Assembly (NCBI GenBank): GCA_907163375.1
Contig: CAJQUW010001396.1
Span: 58,759 to 122,758, forward strand
Source of the DNA: Prostheceraeus crozeri
Lineage: Eukaryota > Platyhelminthes > Polycladida > Euryleptidae
DNA length: 64,000 nucleotides
Direction: 5' to 3'
This document shows positions 12,373 through 25,015 of the stretch, piece after piece (position 1 is the first letter of the stretch; every line of letters starts with the position of its first letter). Below the pieces are notes generated by a model, which saw only the letters and a program-made list of their open reading frames with translations, was not told where the DNA came from and ran no database searches. The position numbers were made by a program, and so were the translations under genes.

Positions 12373-12592
12373 GTGAGAAATCTATGAAATATTCGAGAAA
12401 GTGGTTACATGTGAACACTCGCGTGAATCAAACGAAAAGAAGGTGCCAGAGAGTTAAGCTGTGTCCATTCACCAAGGACTAATTTTGAGTCATCGCATGG
12501 GGTCCTACCATGAAGTCCATGGTTCTACCGCAGCCGGTTGCGTATGTCAACTAAAGAAGCTTAATATCTATGAACGTTACATGCGAAAATAG

Positions 12593-14733
12593 GGGATTGG
12601 AATAAGCTATTGGAAGCTAATTAACAAAAATAAGAAACCTGTAATAACAAGCAATCTATCCGCTCAAGATTTCCTTAATCAAATTTTAAATGTAGACCGT
12701 TATCATTCCTATAAAATGACTCCTGATAATCAGATTGAAATTAAAGAAATAAACTGCGATGAACATTTAGATACCATGATCACAAAAAATGAAATAAAGC
12801 AAACTATAAAATTAATGAAAAGCGGTAAATCAAGTGGTCCAGGTAAATTGGTATACGAAATGTTTAAAATAAATGACAATTCAATACACATTTTACAAAA
12901 TCCGTTCAACAAAATTATGACTGAAAATGACGAAATACCATTCTCCACAAGTTGGATTACTCCTATCTATAAATCTGGAAATAAAAATGATGCAACCAGT
13001 TACAGGTATATAAATTTGAGTTCAAGTGTCGAAAAAATATTAACGAAAATTTTGAATGAACGATTGAATGAATTGTTATATCATCATAAAATAATTCACG
13101 AATGCCAGATAGGATTTCGAAAGGGTAATTCCACTGTTGATGGAATCTTTATCGTTAAAGAAATTAGCCAAATATATAAGAATTACAAACAGCCTCTCTA
13201 TCTATGCTTCATAGATTTATCAAAGGCATTTGACTCGGTTCCAAAAACTTTAGTTATTAAGACGTTACAATCTGTTTTACCAAACAGCAATTTTCTCCGT
13301 CTAATGACCAAACTAATAATTGATAAGAAATATAGAATACTATATAATGGAAATGAAACTGATTTATTTACATTGCAAAATGGTGTGCCTCAAGGAGACA
13401 GTTTGTCGCCGACTTTATTCTCATTATTTATGAATAGTTTAATAAACGAAATTCATTCTAAGATAAATGAAATCAATGCAGCTAATATCGGTCATATCAA
13501 AATTCCTTGTTTAATATACGCCGATGACATTGTGCTAATGAGTAACGATAAAACTGGATTAATTGATCAAATCAAAATTGTTCACTTCTTTTGTCGGAAA
13601 AATGGACTGAAAATTAATTATGAAAAAACAAAAGTAATGATTCAAAATGATAAATATGATCATGATTATCTTGACATTGACTTCAACGTCGAGAAGAGAC
13701 GAATTGAAATAGTAAAGGAATATAAATATCTGGGTCCATGGCTCTCACATAACACTAAAAAGCACCTTGAATACTTGTGTAAAAAGGGTAACAAATTTGC
13801 CTATCTGACAGCAAAAAAATTAAGAGAATTTGGACATGTGAATGGATTAGTCGTGAAGAATACGTTCGACATGCTAACTTTATCGAAAATGAAATACGGT
13901 GGGGAATTTTGTTTTCACAACAAACTATCTGATCTCAATAAAATTCAAGCACAATTTTACAAACGTTTCTATCATTTGAATAACACGACAGCAAACTATT
14001 GCCTGAATGGCGAATTTGGTCTGTTGCCATTTGAATATCACTTTTACAAAGCAGCAATCAATTATTGGATTAAAATAGTTTTTTGTGATGGCAATAATAT
14101 CATAAAAATGTGCTACAACCACATAAAAGAAAACTTAGTTGAAATGAAATATTCCTATACCTGGTGTTGGCGTATACAAAAACTCCTGAAACAGTTGAAT
14201 TTATTATATCTTTGGCAAAATCAAAAACATTTACAGATAAGTGAGAGAAAATGCAAGTGCATTGTCAAAACGCGATTAATAGAGCACTTTAGAAATGAAT
14301 GGTTGGACAGTGCTAAGAAGAGTCAAACCGGCATGGACTATTTAGAATTAACGCAATTTGACTGTCAGTTGAAGAACTACTTAACCTTCAATTTCAATCA
14401 GAAAGATGTCATAACTTTGCTAAAATTTAGATGTGGAAACCATGATTTAATGGTAAGAATAGGCAGTTATAAAAACAGATTTGCTTATGAAGATCGAATC
14501 TGCAATTTATGCGCTGAACAAAAGGTGGAATTCATTTCATTTGTGAATGCACCTTATACAATGATATCAGAACACGTTTCATACCATTCTGTATTGATGC
14601 TTCTAAATACGATTTCTATGACATGATGCAGAAGCTAAATGTAGGTAATCTATTGAAGTTAACGAAATACATCAGAATGGCCAATGACATCAGAGCAATA
14701 AAGAAATCGGAAGGGTACTTGTTAGGTGATTGA
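12593..14733 (+). pseudogene. LINE (non-LTR retrotransposon) reverse transcriptase, 5' truncated, one 3' frameshift
   Basis: One long frame (open from 12593, first Met at 12716) encodes the reverse transcriptase: finger/palm motifs around FRKGNSTVDGIF, FIDLSKAFDSVP, NGVPQGDSLSPTLFSLF and the catalytic YADD (in LIYADDIVLM), then NGLKINYEKTKVM. The C-terminus carries FRCGNHDLMVR and a CNLC knuckle as in many LINEs. The main frame ends at 14626, but similarity continues in another frame to a TGA at 14731-14733, so there is one indel near 14550. The endonuclease half is missing. An otherwise unbroken 630-codon frame suggests a fairly recent copy. It may lie in the intron after the exon ending at 12372. 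Clade not assigned. Confidence 0.9.
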
Positions 14734-15378
14734 TATTCAGATGCATCGTATTGATAAAGATTATCGACGATCAGTCTAAATCATTTTCGTGCTGAACGAG
14801 GAGGTCCGGAGCAACGCACAATTTTGCAAGATTAAAAACGCGTGATTTTCCTCTGAATTACAGGTAAGTTTAACTTTGATAGTCATTTATTTATTTTAAA
14901 ATATGTAATGATGATAAATAAGACCCTTTTCTGCTCCGGACCTCATGTTCAATAAATAATTATGATCATACTTTGCAAATCGAATAGGAAAGGAATTTAC
15001 CAATCTTGATACTTAAATATAACACTAACTTCATCATGCCGTTTATGTTATTCAACTGATATCTCCTGACCATTGTTAGAAATTGATGCATCAAATGGTG
15101 AATTACATTTGCAGGTCCTCTCCTTCCAGCGTGACTGATATTTTATTTCATCTCAGCTATCATTTCATTGTCTCATCTCGAAATTGTAAATAGATATCAT
15201 CACAAATTGTCATGTGCATCATAATCTGTATTCATCCATAATTTGTAATCATCATGATAATCAACGTGTTTTCATTTTTGAAAAATAAACGTTTCTGACT
15301 TCTGAAAATAGAGTTCAATAATCAGATGTCTTGAATATAAAAGGAGCGGGTATTTTATGAATTTCGTAATTTTATGTA
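14734..15378. other. No supported gene
   Basis: Contains a short inverted pair, gaggtccggagca at about 14810 and tgctccggacctc at about 14931, of unknown meaning; it could mark a small element or the LINE tail. Otherwise AT-rich and featureless. Confidence 0.3.
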
Positions 15379-16029
15379 CACTCGGCGACATAACGTTTGC
15401 CCCACCTGCAGAAATCGACAATATTTCAACTTTTTTGCCTGTTATTCGCAAACTACACCTTCGATTGCAGCAACATTTGCAGACAAACATAATTAGCACA
15501 TGGGCTTTCTAATGGTGGCATCTGCATTCCGCCATCGAATCGACAAGTTACTATAAATAGCAATTTAAACTTTGAATGTCTAAACATGCATATGAAGGAC
15601 TTCAAGCAAGCTGTTCATGTAATCTGAATTGAATGATGGAGGATCGTAAGAATTTCGGTTAAATCTGATAGGCAGTGTCTTCTGTTTATCATTCATGCAT
15701 AAAGGAACATTAAATGGCGTACTTTTAGTCAGATATAGCGTCATTATCCCGTTGTTACTACTAATAAAGTTAGTAAGCAGTTTTTTAGACAACCAAATGC
15801 CCATTTCCTATTACCAAGTGAAAACAATGTTTCCATGACACTCATAACTTTTTATAGTAACTTGTCGATTCGATGGCGGAATGCAGATGCCACCATTAGA
15901 AAGCCCATGTGCAGAATTATGTTTGTCTGCAAATGTTGTGGCAATCGAAGGTGTAGTTTGCGAATATGAGGCAAAAAAGTTGAAAATTGTCGATTTCTGC
16001 AGGTGGGGCAAACGTTATGTCGCCAAGTG
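15379..16029. mobile_element. TA-target MITE, copy 1 (651 bp)
   Basis: Long terminal inverted repeats of about 170 bp start cactcggcgacataacg and end with cgttatgtcgccaagtg, flanked by TA on both sides. The same element is found at 43915-45180 in the opposite internal orientation. No transposase. TA duplication and long TIRs suggest a Tc1/mariner-type relationship, which is an inference. Apparent reading frames across the TIRs are shadows of the repeat. Confidence 0.88.
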
Positions 16030-16927
16030 TACAAGTACTGTTGGAACACCAGTTAGGTCAGACCACAATGTCTTGTATTGCAACTTTTCAAAGTCCCTCG
16101 ATTCTCCTTGTCTATTCACGCCTGACTATTTTTATCTCCATTTCAAAATGTTCTTTGCGGCCAACTTTATCGCTGGTTCATGTGTTGTGTATAGAGCAAC
16201 CTGCAACGATTTTAAGTCTACTGAAAGCTCTTGTACAACATATTTGGCGTTTGCAAAGTTACTCACACGCCGCAATTTTGATTGAACTCACCGTAATCGC
16301 GTTAATTTAGAGCCTGGATTTTTCAATGCTATATTCTTTGTTGTGTTAGTTCTATTATACAGTTTTATACTCGTTTCATCACAAACAGATGTTGCAACTA
16401 CTGAAACTTTGTCCTGAAAGTCTACCCATCCTGACGATGTTCCAACAAAAGTCTGCATGAAATTAGCGAAAGTTATTTCGACAGCTTTGGCAGTAATATA
16501 TCAGAATTCGATCAATAGCAGAAATATCGCAGATCAATAGAAATCGGAATTATCACTCCGATCCAAAAATCAAAGCCAGCTGAAATATCACGACTTCGGC
16601 AAATGACGATAACGTGCACAGGATCGAAAATACAAGAAACGTTGATCATCAACAAATTGAGACCAGTATTTAAGACAGCATTTGGATGAAATCAGCATGA
16701 TTTTTAAAGGAAATCATCCACAACAACCTCAGTAATAACAATTATTGGCAGCTTGTTAAGAAACTACGATTCTGTAGACTCATACGGATCTGCTTTGCTT
16801 ACTTCCGATATTAGACGAGCTTTTGGCAACATCGATCATTCGGTTGCCATAAAGAATTCCAATTTTCAGGACGAATACTCTCGCACCTGCAGCTGTGAAG
16901 GACACAATTCCACCTAGCCGAAAACCG
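16030..16927. other. No supported gene; probable 5' flank of a Penelope relic
   Basis: Weakly protein-like on the plus strand just before 16928, probably more of the degraded Penelope coding region, but too broken to read. Confidence 0.3.
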
Positions 16928-17266
16928 AGAATTATATACGAGTTTCTCTGTCCTTGCGGAGCAAGGTAAATCGGCAAAACTGCAAGGTGTCTCGATATTC
17001 GTCGCACTGAGCACATTCTCAGATGGGTGCAGAATTCAAACTCCAGACCGAAATCGACCAAGGCTGTCCAATCGGCAGTAACACGACACTTGACCGAGTG
17101 TGACAGGAAGACCGACATTTTATCACAAGCTGTGCAAAGATTCAAAGTGGTGAGGAGCCTCAAAACAAAGTTTCAACTATCGGTGGCTGAAAGTGTTACC
17201 ATCAAAGAACAACAGCCGATATTGTGTGCGCAGAAAGACCGACTTCATGTCTTAAAACTAACTTAA
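16928..17266 (+). pseudogene. Penelope-like element, GIY-YIG endonuclease relic
   Basis: The frame reads FLCPCGAR, a stop (TAA at 16967-16969), then IGKTARCLDIRRTEH and, about 30 residues later, AVQSAVTRHLTECDR, with QEQP-like sequence near the end (IKEQQPILCAQKD). This is the layout of the GIY-YIG domain at the C-terminus of Penelope retroelements (CxCG, YIGKT, helix with RxxEH, HxxxC). The stop replaces the Tyr of the YIG motif, so the domain is dead. A repeat tail follows directly. Confidence 0.7.
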
Positions 17267-18125
17267 AATTTGTTTCTGAATCATTATTTATTGGTAATGT
17301 TGTTTAATGCTACCTTTTGCTTTATTTCAGTAGTGAGTTTACATCGCTATGATTTCTGACATGTTAGAATGTACTAGTAGCTGACGTCATCATCCTTGTG
17401 TCTTGCGTAGTTTTAACTTTACCGCAGAATTAAATATTTTGTTTATCTGCTTCGGTTAGCTGGAAGTGTGCTTAATACGAAATTAACGGTGCATCGAGGA
17501 ACCTATTAAGTGGGCAAAAAGGAATCCCTAATACCTTACAGAGATAGGAAAAAAAGTCGTACGTCGCTTGCGGATTAATGTGAGTTCCAGTAAAGTGTTT
17601 CAATTTCCAAAATTCCTTCAGATTCGAAGAATTCAGATCATTGCGCACAAGTTTTCACCATAATGTTGGCCCTTCCGATCATTATTAAAGAAAGTAGCAG
17701 GAGTTCGAAAATTAGTTCACTTGATGATTTCACATCCTCTCCTCGGCATTGCTCACTGTATAGTGCATACATTGAATCGAAGCCAGGCATGGATGTGTGT
17801 TTTGGTGTGTGCGAAGTGATATCACAGCACGCACGCATCTCTCACTGGCTCTGGTGTCCTCTGTTGACAGCTTATTGTTTGCCATTTCCAATAGCAAGCG
17901 ATACACGAATTATCCATTCGAGAAGGAGCAAGATGTTTAATTCTGTGATGTGCCATTTCAATATTAAGGTTGCATACAACTCTTCCTTTATAGGAAACCG
18001 AAGCGCGCGCAGATGAATCTTATTCTGTGAACTTTACTCACTAGCTCCTGTTATTATTTTCTGTCAACGTTTTAGCATTTTATCTTGTTGTAGTTCACTT
18101 GAGAGAACGAGCGTGGCAAACAGTG
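17229..18125. repeat. Interspersed repeat, copy 2, interrupted by an insertion
   Basis: Matches 3170-3480 in two blocks, 17229-17422 and 18030-18125, which are separated by a 607-bp insertion. Position directly after the GIY-YIG relic suggests it is the 3' tail of a Penelope family. Confidence 0.6.
17423..18029. mobile_element. Inserted element with 8-bp target duplication (607 bp)
   Basis: The octamer aactttac lies at both edges (17415-17422 and 18030-18037). The uninterrupted relative at 3.2-3.5 kb shows the empty site. The ends are short imperfect inverted repeats (cgcagaat and attctgtg). Part of the interior (about 17497-17690) is shared with 29950-30150, including ccttacagagatagg and gattcgaagaattcagatc. 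8-bp duplications occur in hAT and P-type transposons; which applies is unclear. Confidence 0.65.
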
Positions 18126-19407
18126 TGTTTTGGATTTTTAAATTTACAATAATTTTCAATTATCATTTTCGAATACAAACACTGATACTTCATCGTAAAT
18201 AATTTTGATAATTAGTTTGCGATTACACACACGGATTTCATTGCAATGACTGAAATATCATTGGCTTTATTCATTGTCAAAAATGTGGTACAGTATGTTT
18301 CGCAATCTTCAAGGTCAGTAATTGCCAGAAATACCGAGCTTTTGTATGACATCCGTAGAGAACACTGTAGCTCGGTTGCCATTCTGTATTTTAATTCCCT
18401 TCATTGTAGTGTATAAGACTTTAAACTGCATTGAAGCGTTGTTATAATCATGATATGCGGCTGCAAAGGGGAAATAGGCCTAAATGGATAAATGTTTGCA
18501 GTGCGGCAAGAATATTGTGTTTAAAAAGCATTTAAGTACACATTGTCCATCTGAATCAATTAAATCTACGATCTTCGTTACGCTATGATGAATCCACCAA
18601 ATTTCACTTGCAGTACTCCTCTTGCTGCAATTCCTGCACAATTTACTGACTTCTTCTATTAAAAACTCATTCGTTTTCGTTCCTCGGAGTGAAGGTCCTG
18701 AAAATAGTATTTTTCTCTTTATAGGCCTACGGACTAAAAAGATCGCAACGCTCCAGAAATCTGACTATGCCATCATCGTCCAAGCCCCAAGAATGGGGAG
18801 TAGTGACATTAAAGCTTCATTTGGTCTACATGTTTTCAGAGGCCATTCTACAGAACGCCTGTGACTATTGAAATAGCAGATTTTATATCCATTTATCGAG
18901 CAAGAAAACTGCGTCATGGTAGGCAATGAAGCACTTTCTAAACATCCTATTAGAACGTTTCAGATAGAGGCGCAGACAGAATCCGCCTCCACTCTCTTAT
19001 GTCAGATTAAGATCATCTTTTGGAGCTCTGTAGGAAAAGAAGGGGTGGCCATTTGATTTAAGCAGGGGACAGGAGCTGATCGGATATTGCATCCTGCCTT
19101 CATTCTAGATGCAGAGTTTTCATCTGAAACTTGTAGTGTTGCTGTTGAATGACCTTTTCTCGTTGACCTTAACAGTTGATATGCCCTGAGAACGCTCCCA
19201 AGTTGAAAGGGAATTCCCTGAATCGGATTTCGGAATGTTCACGATGGTCCGATTTGTTGACAGTATAACATAACGATGACGTAGTATCAAGCAAAAGAGT
19301 TTCATCAGGAAGAATTTGTCGCGTGGATGCGGGTGGCCAGTAAACAGCGATGTTGTATTACCAACCACAGTGAGTGCGATTTGTTAATGCGGGTGTCACT
19401 CTTTACC
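18126..19407. other. No supported gene; upstream region of the gene at 19408
   Basis: No exon or family recognised. The 3' part should hold the promoter or 5' leader of the membrane-protein gene, but I see no clear TATA box at a defined distance. Confidence 0.35.
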
Positions 19408-20265
19408 ATGCGATGGCTGCTCATCCTCCTCGCTCTCATCCCTCCGATCTGCACCATTCCCACATTGCCATCTTGGTGCCCATGGACTCCGATTTCTTGC
19501 TCTTCGAACTCTGCTGATCCTCAAACTTGCGCTATATTGCAGCGACGGTTGTGTGAGTGTCCTTCTCCTCGAGACTCTCAGGAGCCATGTATTGGTTTGG
19601 ATCATCAAATCATAACCTCCGATAACTCGTCTCTGTTCTGTTCGGCGGCCCCGCAATGTCTGCTTCAAGGCGCATGGTGTCCTTGGTCTCCATGGAGTGT
19701 GGAACGTACGAATTGTGCCGCAACAAGGCAGCGCCAGCGGGTGAAGTGTTGTCATCCGGTGACAGGCATTCAAGCTGGAGTGACTTGTGCTGCGGCTAAC
19801 GAGACTGACGTTGTCACAGACGTCGACGACAGACCAGGATGTGCACCGAACGATGACGAAGATGTCAGCGTGGTTGAGGAAGAGACTGATCAATCCTCCT
19901 CACCCCTTCTCGTGACGCAGAAGTTCCACGGCGATTCTTCAGACACGATGTTTGTCCTCTCCACTGCTGTCTTACCCTTGGCTGTGGTAGCTTCCCTTGG
20001 AGCTGCCATTGGGGCTGTGGTTTGCTGTCGGAGAGAGGCCATGAGACGCAGAACTCTGCGTAGGCTGCTGAGCTTGCCTCCCGCGGCCAGGGCGGCATTT
20101 CGTGTAACGGTGATGGGAACCAACCGGCGGTCGGCGAGCGATAGAGGCCAGGAGGAGTCGGTTCCACTTACAACAATGGAATCACCACCACCGACGTATG
20201 AGGAAGCGACGTTGCACACCGTCCAGGTGGAGGTGAATCGGACAGAATCACAAGGTGACGGCTGA
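19408..20265 (+). CDS. Type I membrane protein with two thrombospondin type 1-like repeats and a PPxY tail
   Basis: Predicted 285 residues in one uninterrupted frame. Residues 1-16 (MRWLLILLALIPPICT) are a signal peptide. Residues 23-61 and about 90-145 are cysteine-rich with W-x-x-W cores (WCPW; WCPWSPW) and QRR/RQRQRVKC, as in thrombospondin type 1 repeats. An acidic stalk follows, then a membrane segment (about 182-206), a basic stop-transfer cluster (RREAMRRR) and a cytoplasmic tail with PPPTYEEA, a PPxY motif of the kind bound by WW domains. Codons are GC-richer than the flanks. I chose the Met at 19408 for its better Kozak context (accATGc) and because it places the signal peptide at the N-terminus; an upstream in-frame Met lies at 19387. 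It may be a single-exon gene or the last exon of a longer one. Family not named. Confidence 0.8.
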   Translation: MRWLLILLALIPPICTIPTLPSWCPWTPISCSSNSADPQTCAILQRRLCECPSPRDSQEPCIGLDHQIITSDNSSLFCSAAPQCLLQGAWCPWSPWSVERTNCAATRQRQRVKCCHPVTGIQAGVTCAAANETDVVTDVDDRPGCAPNDDEDVSVVEEETDQSSSPLLVTQKFHGDSSDTMFVLSTAVLPLAVVASLGAAIGAVVCCRREAMRRRTLRRLLSLPPAARAAFRVTVMGTNRRSASDRGQEESVPLTTMESPPPTYEEATLHTVQVEVNRTESQGDG

Positions 20266-22229
20266 ATCTGATGATATCCTGATATCGAGAGAAAGATCAT
20301 GTCACCACTTCGGAGAGCTAGCTCTCTGTGTTTGCGGTCGAGTTCATTTTAATGGTTCCTACCTTCGAACTGTATCCGCCTTTTTCTTTCCATTCGTGTC
20401 TCTGGATGTATTCATCAAGACATGCGAGTGCAGATCTCCAATCATGTCGTCATGAGTCAGAAATTTACGATGCTATGTGAAAAGAGATGTATTACAGAAA
20501 TTTGGATCTTTCTCTCCGAACATTCGAATCAGTATTACTTCCGGTGATAATCGAAGTTGAAAATTCGAAGCATTGTTTATAGAGAATATGTTTGGAAAAG
20601 CTAGGTGTTGTATTCGTTCGTTGGTTACAAAATTTACAGAGACGTTTTTCAATATATTAATAGCTGTTCATCAGATCATGGCCATTGTCAAGAATTGATT
20701 GAGATAAAGCTTATTGTACATAAAATATGTTTTCATCTATTGTAAGCAATTATAGTAGTTAGTGTTGACTTCCATGCATGAATAATACCTATTATGCGTA
20801 GAATATTGCTTCAGAAATCAATTTATTGCCACTTGCAGCGGCCATGTGCTGCTAAACCAGTCTGTCCTCAACCTCCCATCCAAAGATCATCATAAAATGC
20901 ATGAAAATTCTTTCACATTCCACTTGATCATTTATCAAGAGTTCATGATTCCTGATTAAAACAATTTCTTTATTTATTAAATTTGGTTTGTCGCCTGTTG
21001 TTGTAGCATTTTCCATATTATCTACAGTTTTCCCTATCAATGCAAAATGGATATCATGCATCAGAGTAAATACTAACTGCTGTGCCTCTTTACAAAAAAT
21101 CAAATATTTATTTGCACCATGGTTTATATCGATCTTTTCTTGATAGTAATCTGAATAACTGAAATAATTTGAAAACGTGCTTTGCACTTTTTGTAACCGA
21201 GCAATACAACACTGCTTTTCCAAATGTATTTTTAATTGACCAACTTTGGGCATATTCCTCCAATAATTTATCGGTTGAAGATATAATAATGATTGAAGGT
21301 AAATCAGACGGACCTTCAATTTTTATTTTAACAGCAAATAATTCTTCGAGAGAATTTAGGATTGACACTCATCGGAATTATGTCTGTGTTCTATCTCGAC
21401 GAATAGTCAATTTCTCAAATCAGTATTTACTATTTCCATCAAAGTTATCTGGACCAATCGAATTTTCAGTGTTTCACGAAATGTTGGAAAGCAATCGATT
21501 TCCCGTTTTCTGTTCCAGCATCTTTATCCCATTGTTTCTCTTACCCACTGCTGTACATTGGAAAAACAGACGTGATTTTCTTATTTGTGTGAATTGAAGC
21601 ATCTATTTTGAAAGCAACAGTAATTGTACTTTAAATCTTTTACGAATTGATATTTCTTCACTTGTTTGGTAAATAGAAACCGAACCGAACCTTGGTTTTT
21701 ACTTTCAGTTGAAATACATAATTATGATTGAAGTTGATTGTATGAGTGTATTATACTTTGCTTAAAACGGAGGTCAAGAAATTTATTAATCATGGCTTTT
21801 AAATTTTTTAAACTTATGTTCTAAGGTGCTGCTTAAAGTTCCTCTTTTTGATTAATTTGCGCATGGTAAATGACTGCAGTCACTGTACCGATAAAGCTGC
21901 CTAACTATTATAAACTGCTACTAACTTTTGAAGATATCTACATGGTCCATGAAATTCATCAGTTGGTACATGTATGTCAATTAAAAAGGGCTATTATTCT
22001 TCAACCGAATTTTCTTAATGTAAGTCATCTATGATAAAAGACAAGCACAAAACGTTTTGCTTCTGATTTTAACACAAATGATCAAGGCACGTCAATAAGA
22101 TATTGTTGAGATAAGATGTTATCAGAATGTTATGCCACTCCGGAGATATTTCGAAAATTTCGGAGATGATGAGATATTATGTGCAGATGTTTGATTTTCG
22201 AAGGTATTATTTAGGAGATGATAGATTCA
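20266..22229. other. No supported gene; degenerate coding-like frames on the minus strand
   Basis: Minus-strand frames at about 20850-21370 are protein-like but broken into several frames and match nothing I recognise. They lie downstream (minus sense) of the Penelope reverse transcriptase relic at 22230 and might be part of a nested old element. Confidence 0.3.
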
Positions 22230-22570
22230 TACAGACAAACCGAACACAATCGATAAATTCCCATGGTATTGATATCTTGCCAGTATTTTAAGGCAATGTT
22301 ATTAATGACTTCAAGAGCATTATCAATAGGGATACTTTGGTACATTCTGACCACATCCAACGAGATGAAAACAAAATTATCATCACAAAAATGCTGCGTA
22401 GGTTAGTGATCAAATCAGAAGTGCTGATTCTAATGAGCCGGTGCAAGCTTAACCATTTCATTTAAAATTTGACTACAAATCCAATCTACTTTTTCAGTAG
22501 CTGTAGGCCCTATTATTCGCAGATACTACGGGTCTGAGAGGGATTATTGTTATTTAACACATAACTTTTA
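22230..22570 (-). pseudogene. Penelope-like reverse transcriptase relic
   Basis: Minus-strand pieces read IPLRPVVSANNRA, then TEKVDWICSQILNEMVKLAP, then NFVFISLDVVRMYQSIPID. This is the order of the Penelope fingers-to-palm region, with the first catalytic Asp in SLDVV.MY. The pieces are in shifted frames with stops, so it is a relic. Together with the GIY-YIG fragments elsewhere it shows more than one Penelope insertion. Confidence 0.6.
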
Positions 22571-24280
22571 ATCGTAATGTTCAGAATATTGCATAATATT
22601 AATCTGCATAATTCATTTGTTAAGTTTGTAAAGCAATCATATCGGTAAAACATCCCGGACTTTCAAGACTAGATACCAAGAGCATAATTGTGGTATTATC
22701 AGTCATGATGATTTTAGTGCGTTGTGTGCATGTTCGGAGCGATTGTGATTGTAGCTCGATTTTGCGACTTTGAGGTGAAGATTCTAAAGTGTGCTGGAAA
22801 TTCTGTTGATAGCGCGTTGTGTGAAGCTACATTGATTTAATATCGTTGTCCGAAGTAAAATAGTCGTCATGAAGGCAAGCTTTTTGATTAGTCGCAATGC
22901 CTTCTGTCAATGTATCCTGTTACTGTTTTTGAGAAACTAAAAGGAGGGCGAGAACACTGTGACATGGGCGCGAATCTCGAAAAAAACATCACACAGTTTC
23001 TTTCATGGACCGGCCCAGCGTTTCCAATGCCGCGTGGATGCGCGGAATTCAGGAATCATTCGCCGAGCGCGGAAATTTAAGTCGCTTCCGCGCAAGGGAG
23101 ATTTTTATTTATTTTGAGTGCTACATGTTGGAAACTGATTCGTGGTTTGATTTTGATTATCACTAATATTATTACAACAACTTATCAGCTCATGCTGTCT
23201 CACCTGTTTTTGTGTGTGATGTCCGCAGAAAGCAGGGCATGATGTGCATCTAAAATTCGAGCTTTCGCGTGAGCGTGAATCCGAAAAAAATACACGCGAT
23301 CATAAGGTTTGAGCATGATAAGTAATCAGTAATCACATTTACCTTAGGTCAGTCTGATACATAAATCATTTTAAAAAAGACTTATTTCCTCCTGTCATTC
23401 ATATCTGCTGTCAATGCTCATATCTGAGGCGTTAATATCTACCTATAATCCATAGATAAATGCTATTTTTAAGATGATTTTAGCCATAAGGAGTGAGCCA
23501 GCCGATTGAAGATTCAGATTCAAATAATAATGTAATGTTTGTAAAAATCACAATTACAATAAGGAGTGAGAAATTCATTATCAACGAAAGTCATTATGTG
23601 TTTCCACCTAAAGCAAAAGCCACAGCTTAAATTCTACCAGTTATACTCCCAAAAGGGTGGAGTTTTGTCTGCGGTCTAATTAATTTTTATCTATGGCCTT
23701 AGTGCATTAATAATCAATGTATTTTTAATCACAGCATAGGGCCTATAGTATGTAAGCGCATAAAAATTCATAACTATTTAAAATGGACTCTTGGATTACC
23801 TGCAATAATATCAAAACTGAAAATGGGCCCCAGAAAAAGGAGGGTATAGGCCCTCTAGACGAGATCTTCCGAAGCTTTTTGTGACACCGCATCCTCATCC
23901 CTGTTCACAACTCACCATCCAACAAGTTTTTTTGATGAGGGTGAGATTTTCTTCCGAAAGTCCGTGAATTTCATTTGTCTCTTATGCGCTAAACATCAGG
24001 GTCTTCCAGTTGATAGATTCCCACCTCCTTTATTAATGTTCAATCTTCTCACTCAATTTTTGTTTGGTACATGATTCAATGAAGGCCAAAGCGTCGTGCA
24101 GTTGTGAAATAACTGCAATAAATTTTCCACTCGGCAATTGGAAACGCTGGACCGACCGTCCCCTCCTCACGCACACAGACCGAAGAGACAGACAAATGAG
24201 CGACTCACGATGCCTCAAAGGTTTATACTCGCAGCTCATCGCGCAAACAGCATGATAACCGATAAGGAGCAGATTTGTCT
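22571..24280. other. No supported gene
   Basis: AT-rich apart from a GC-richer patch at 22930-23100 (ggcgcgaatctcg, ccgcgtggatgcgcgg) that may be a small element end. No exon recognised. Confidence 0.35.
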
Positions 24281-25015
24281 ACTAGTCCGACAGCCAGAAC
24301 GAGTTTCTGCAGGGAACGAGGCCGAAAGTGAGACTTTCACAGAACGATGTGCACCCTATGCCTACTACGAATCGGTACGTCTGCCGAGTTCTAGTGAGTT
24401 CTTCTTCTTGTCAGACAAGATCAAAGAAAAACACATGTAAATCCAATGGGACTCAGATTGCAGTTTTTGGCTAAAATTAAATTTTGTATGTTTCCTCCGT
24501 TTAAACGAAAAATACTAAGCCCAGAGTCAATATCTTTGACATGGAATGTCTTCCGGTCACTTCCTTTCATTTTCATGCACCCTGTCTATAAAGCTAAACA
24601 CATCTACACATAGATTTGGTGAGCAGATTAATATTGGCAAACACAAACATTTTGAGCAACTTTATCCACATTCAACCACATTCTCACATACATTGCCGAT
24701 TAGATGCATGATAAAAGCACATGCACATCATAGGAAATGACCGGAAGAAATTCCATGTCAAAGATATTGACTCTAGGCGTAGTACGTTTCGTTTAATCAG
24801 AGAAAACATAGAAAATTTCATTTTAGCCAAAAACTGCAATCTGAGTCCCATTGGATTTACATGTGTTTTTCTTTGATCGTGTCTGACAAGAAGAGGAACT
24901 CACTAGAACTCGGCAGACGTGCAGATTCGTAGTAGGCATAGGGTGTATATCATTCAGTGAAAGTCTCACTTTCGGCCTCGTTCCCTGCAGAAACTCGTTC
25001 TGGCTGCCGGACTAT
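24281..25015. mobile_element. Foldback element with about 285-bp inverted arms
   Basis: The left arm 24281-24570 (beginning ctagtccgacagccagaacg) is repeated inverted at 24736-25015 (ending cgttctggctgccggacta), with high but imperfect identity. The loop of about 165 bases (24571-24735) is unique. Arm sequence such as cggccgaaagtgagac and ctcagattgcag is easily traced in both. No transposase and no obvious target duplication. Such a hairpin could fold in RNA as a long double strand. Confidence 0.85.

Noticed and set aside
15811-16310. Overlapping open frames on both strands
   Set aside because: They lie across the MITE terminal repeats and occur again at the second copy as repeat sequence.
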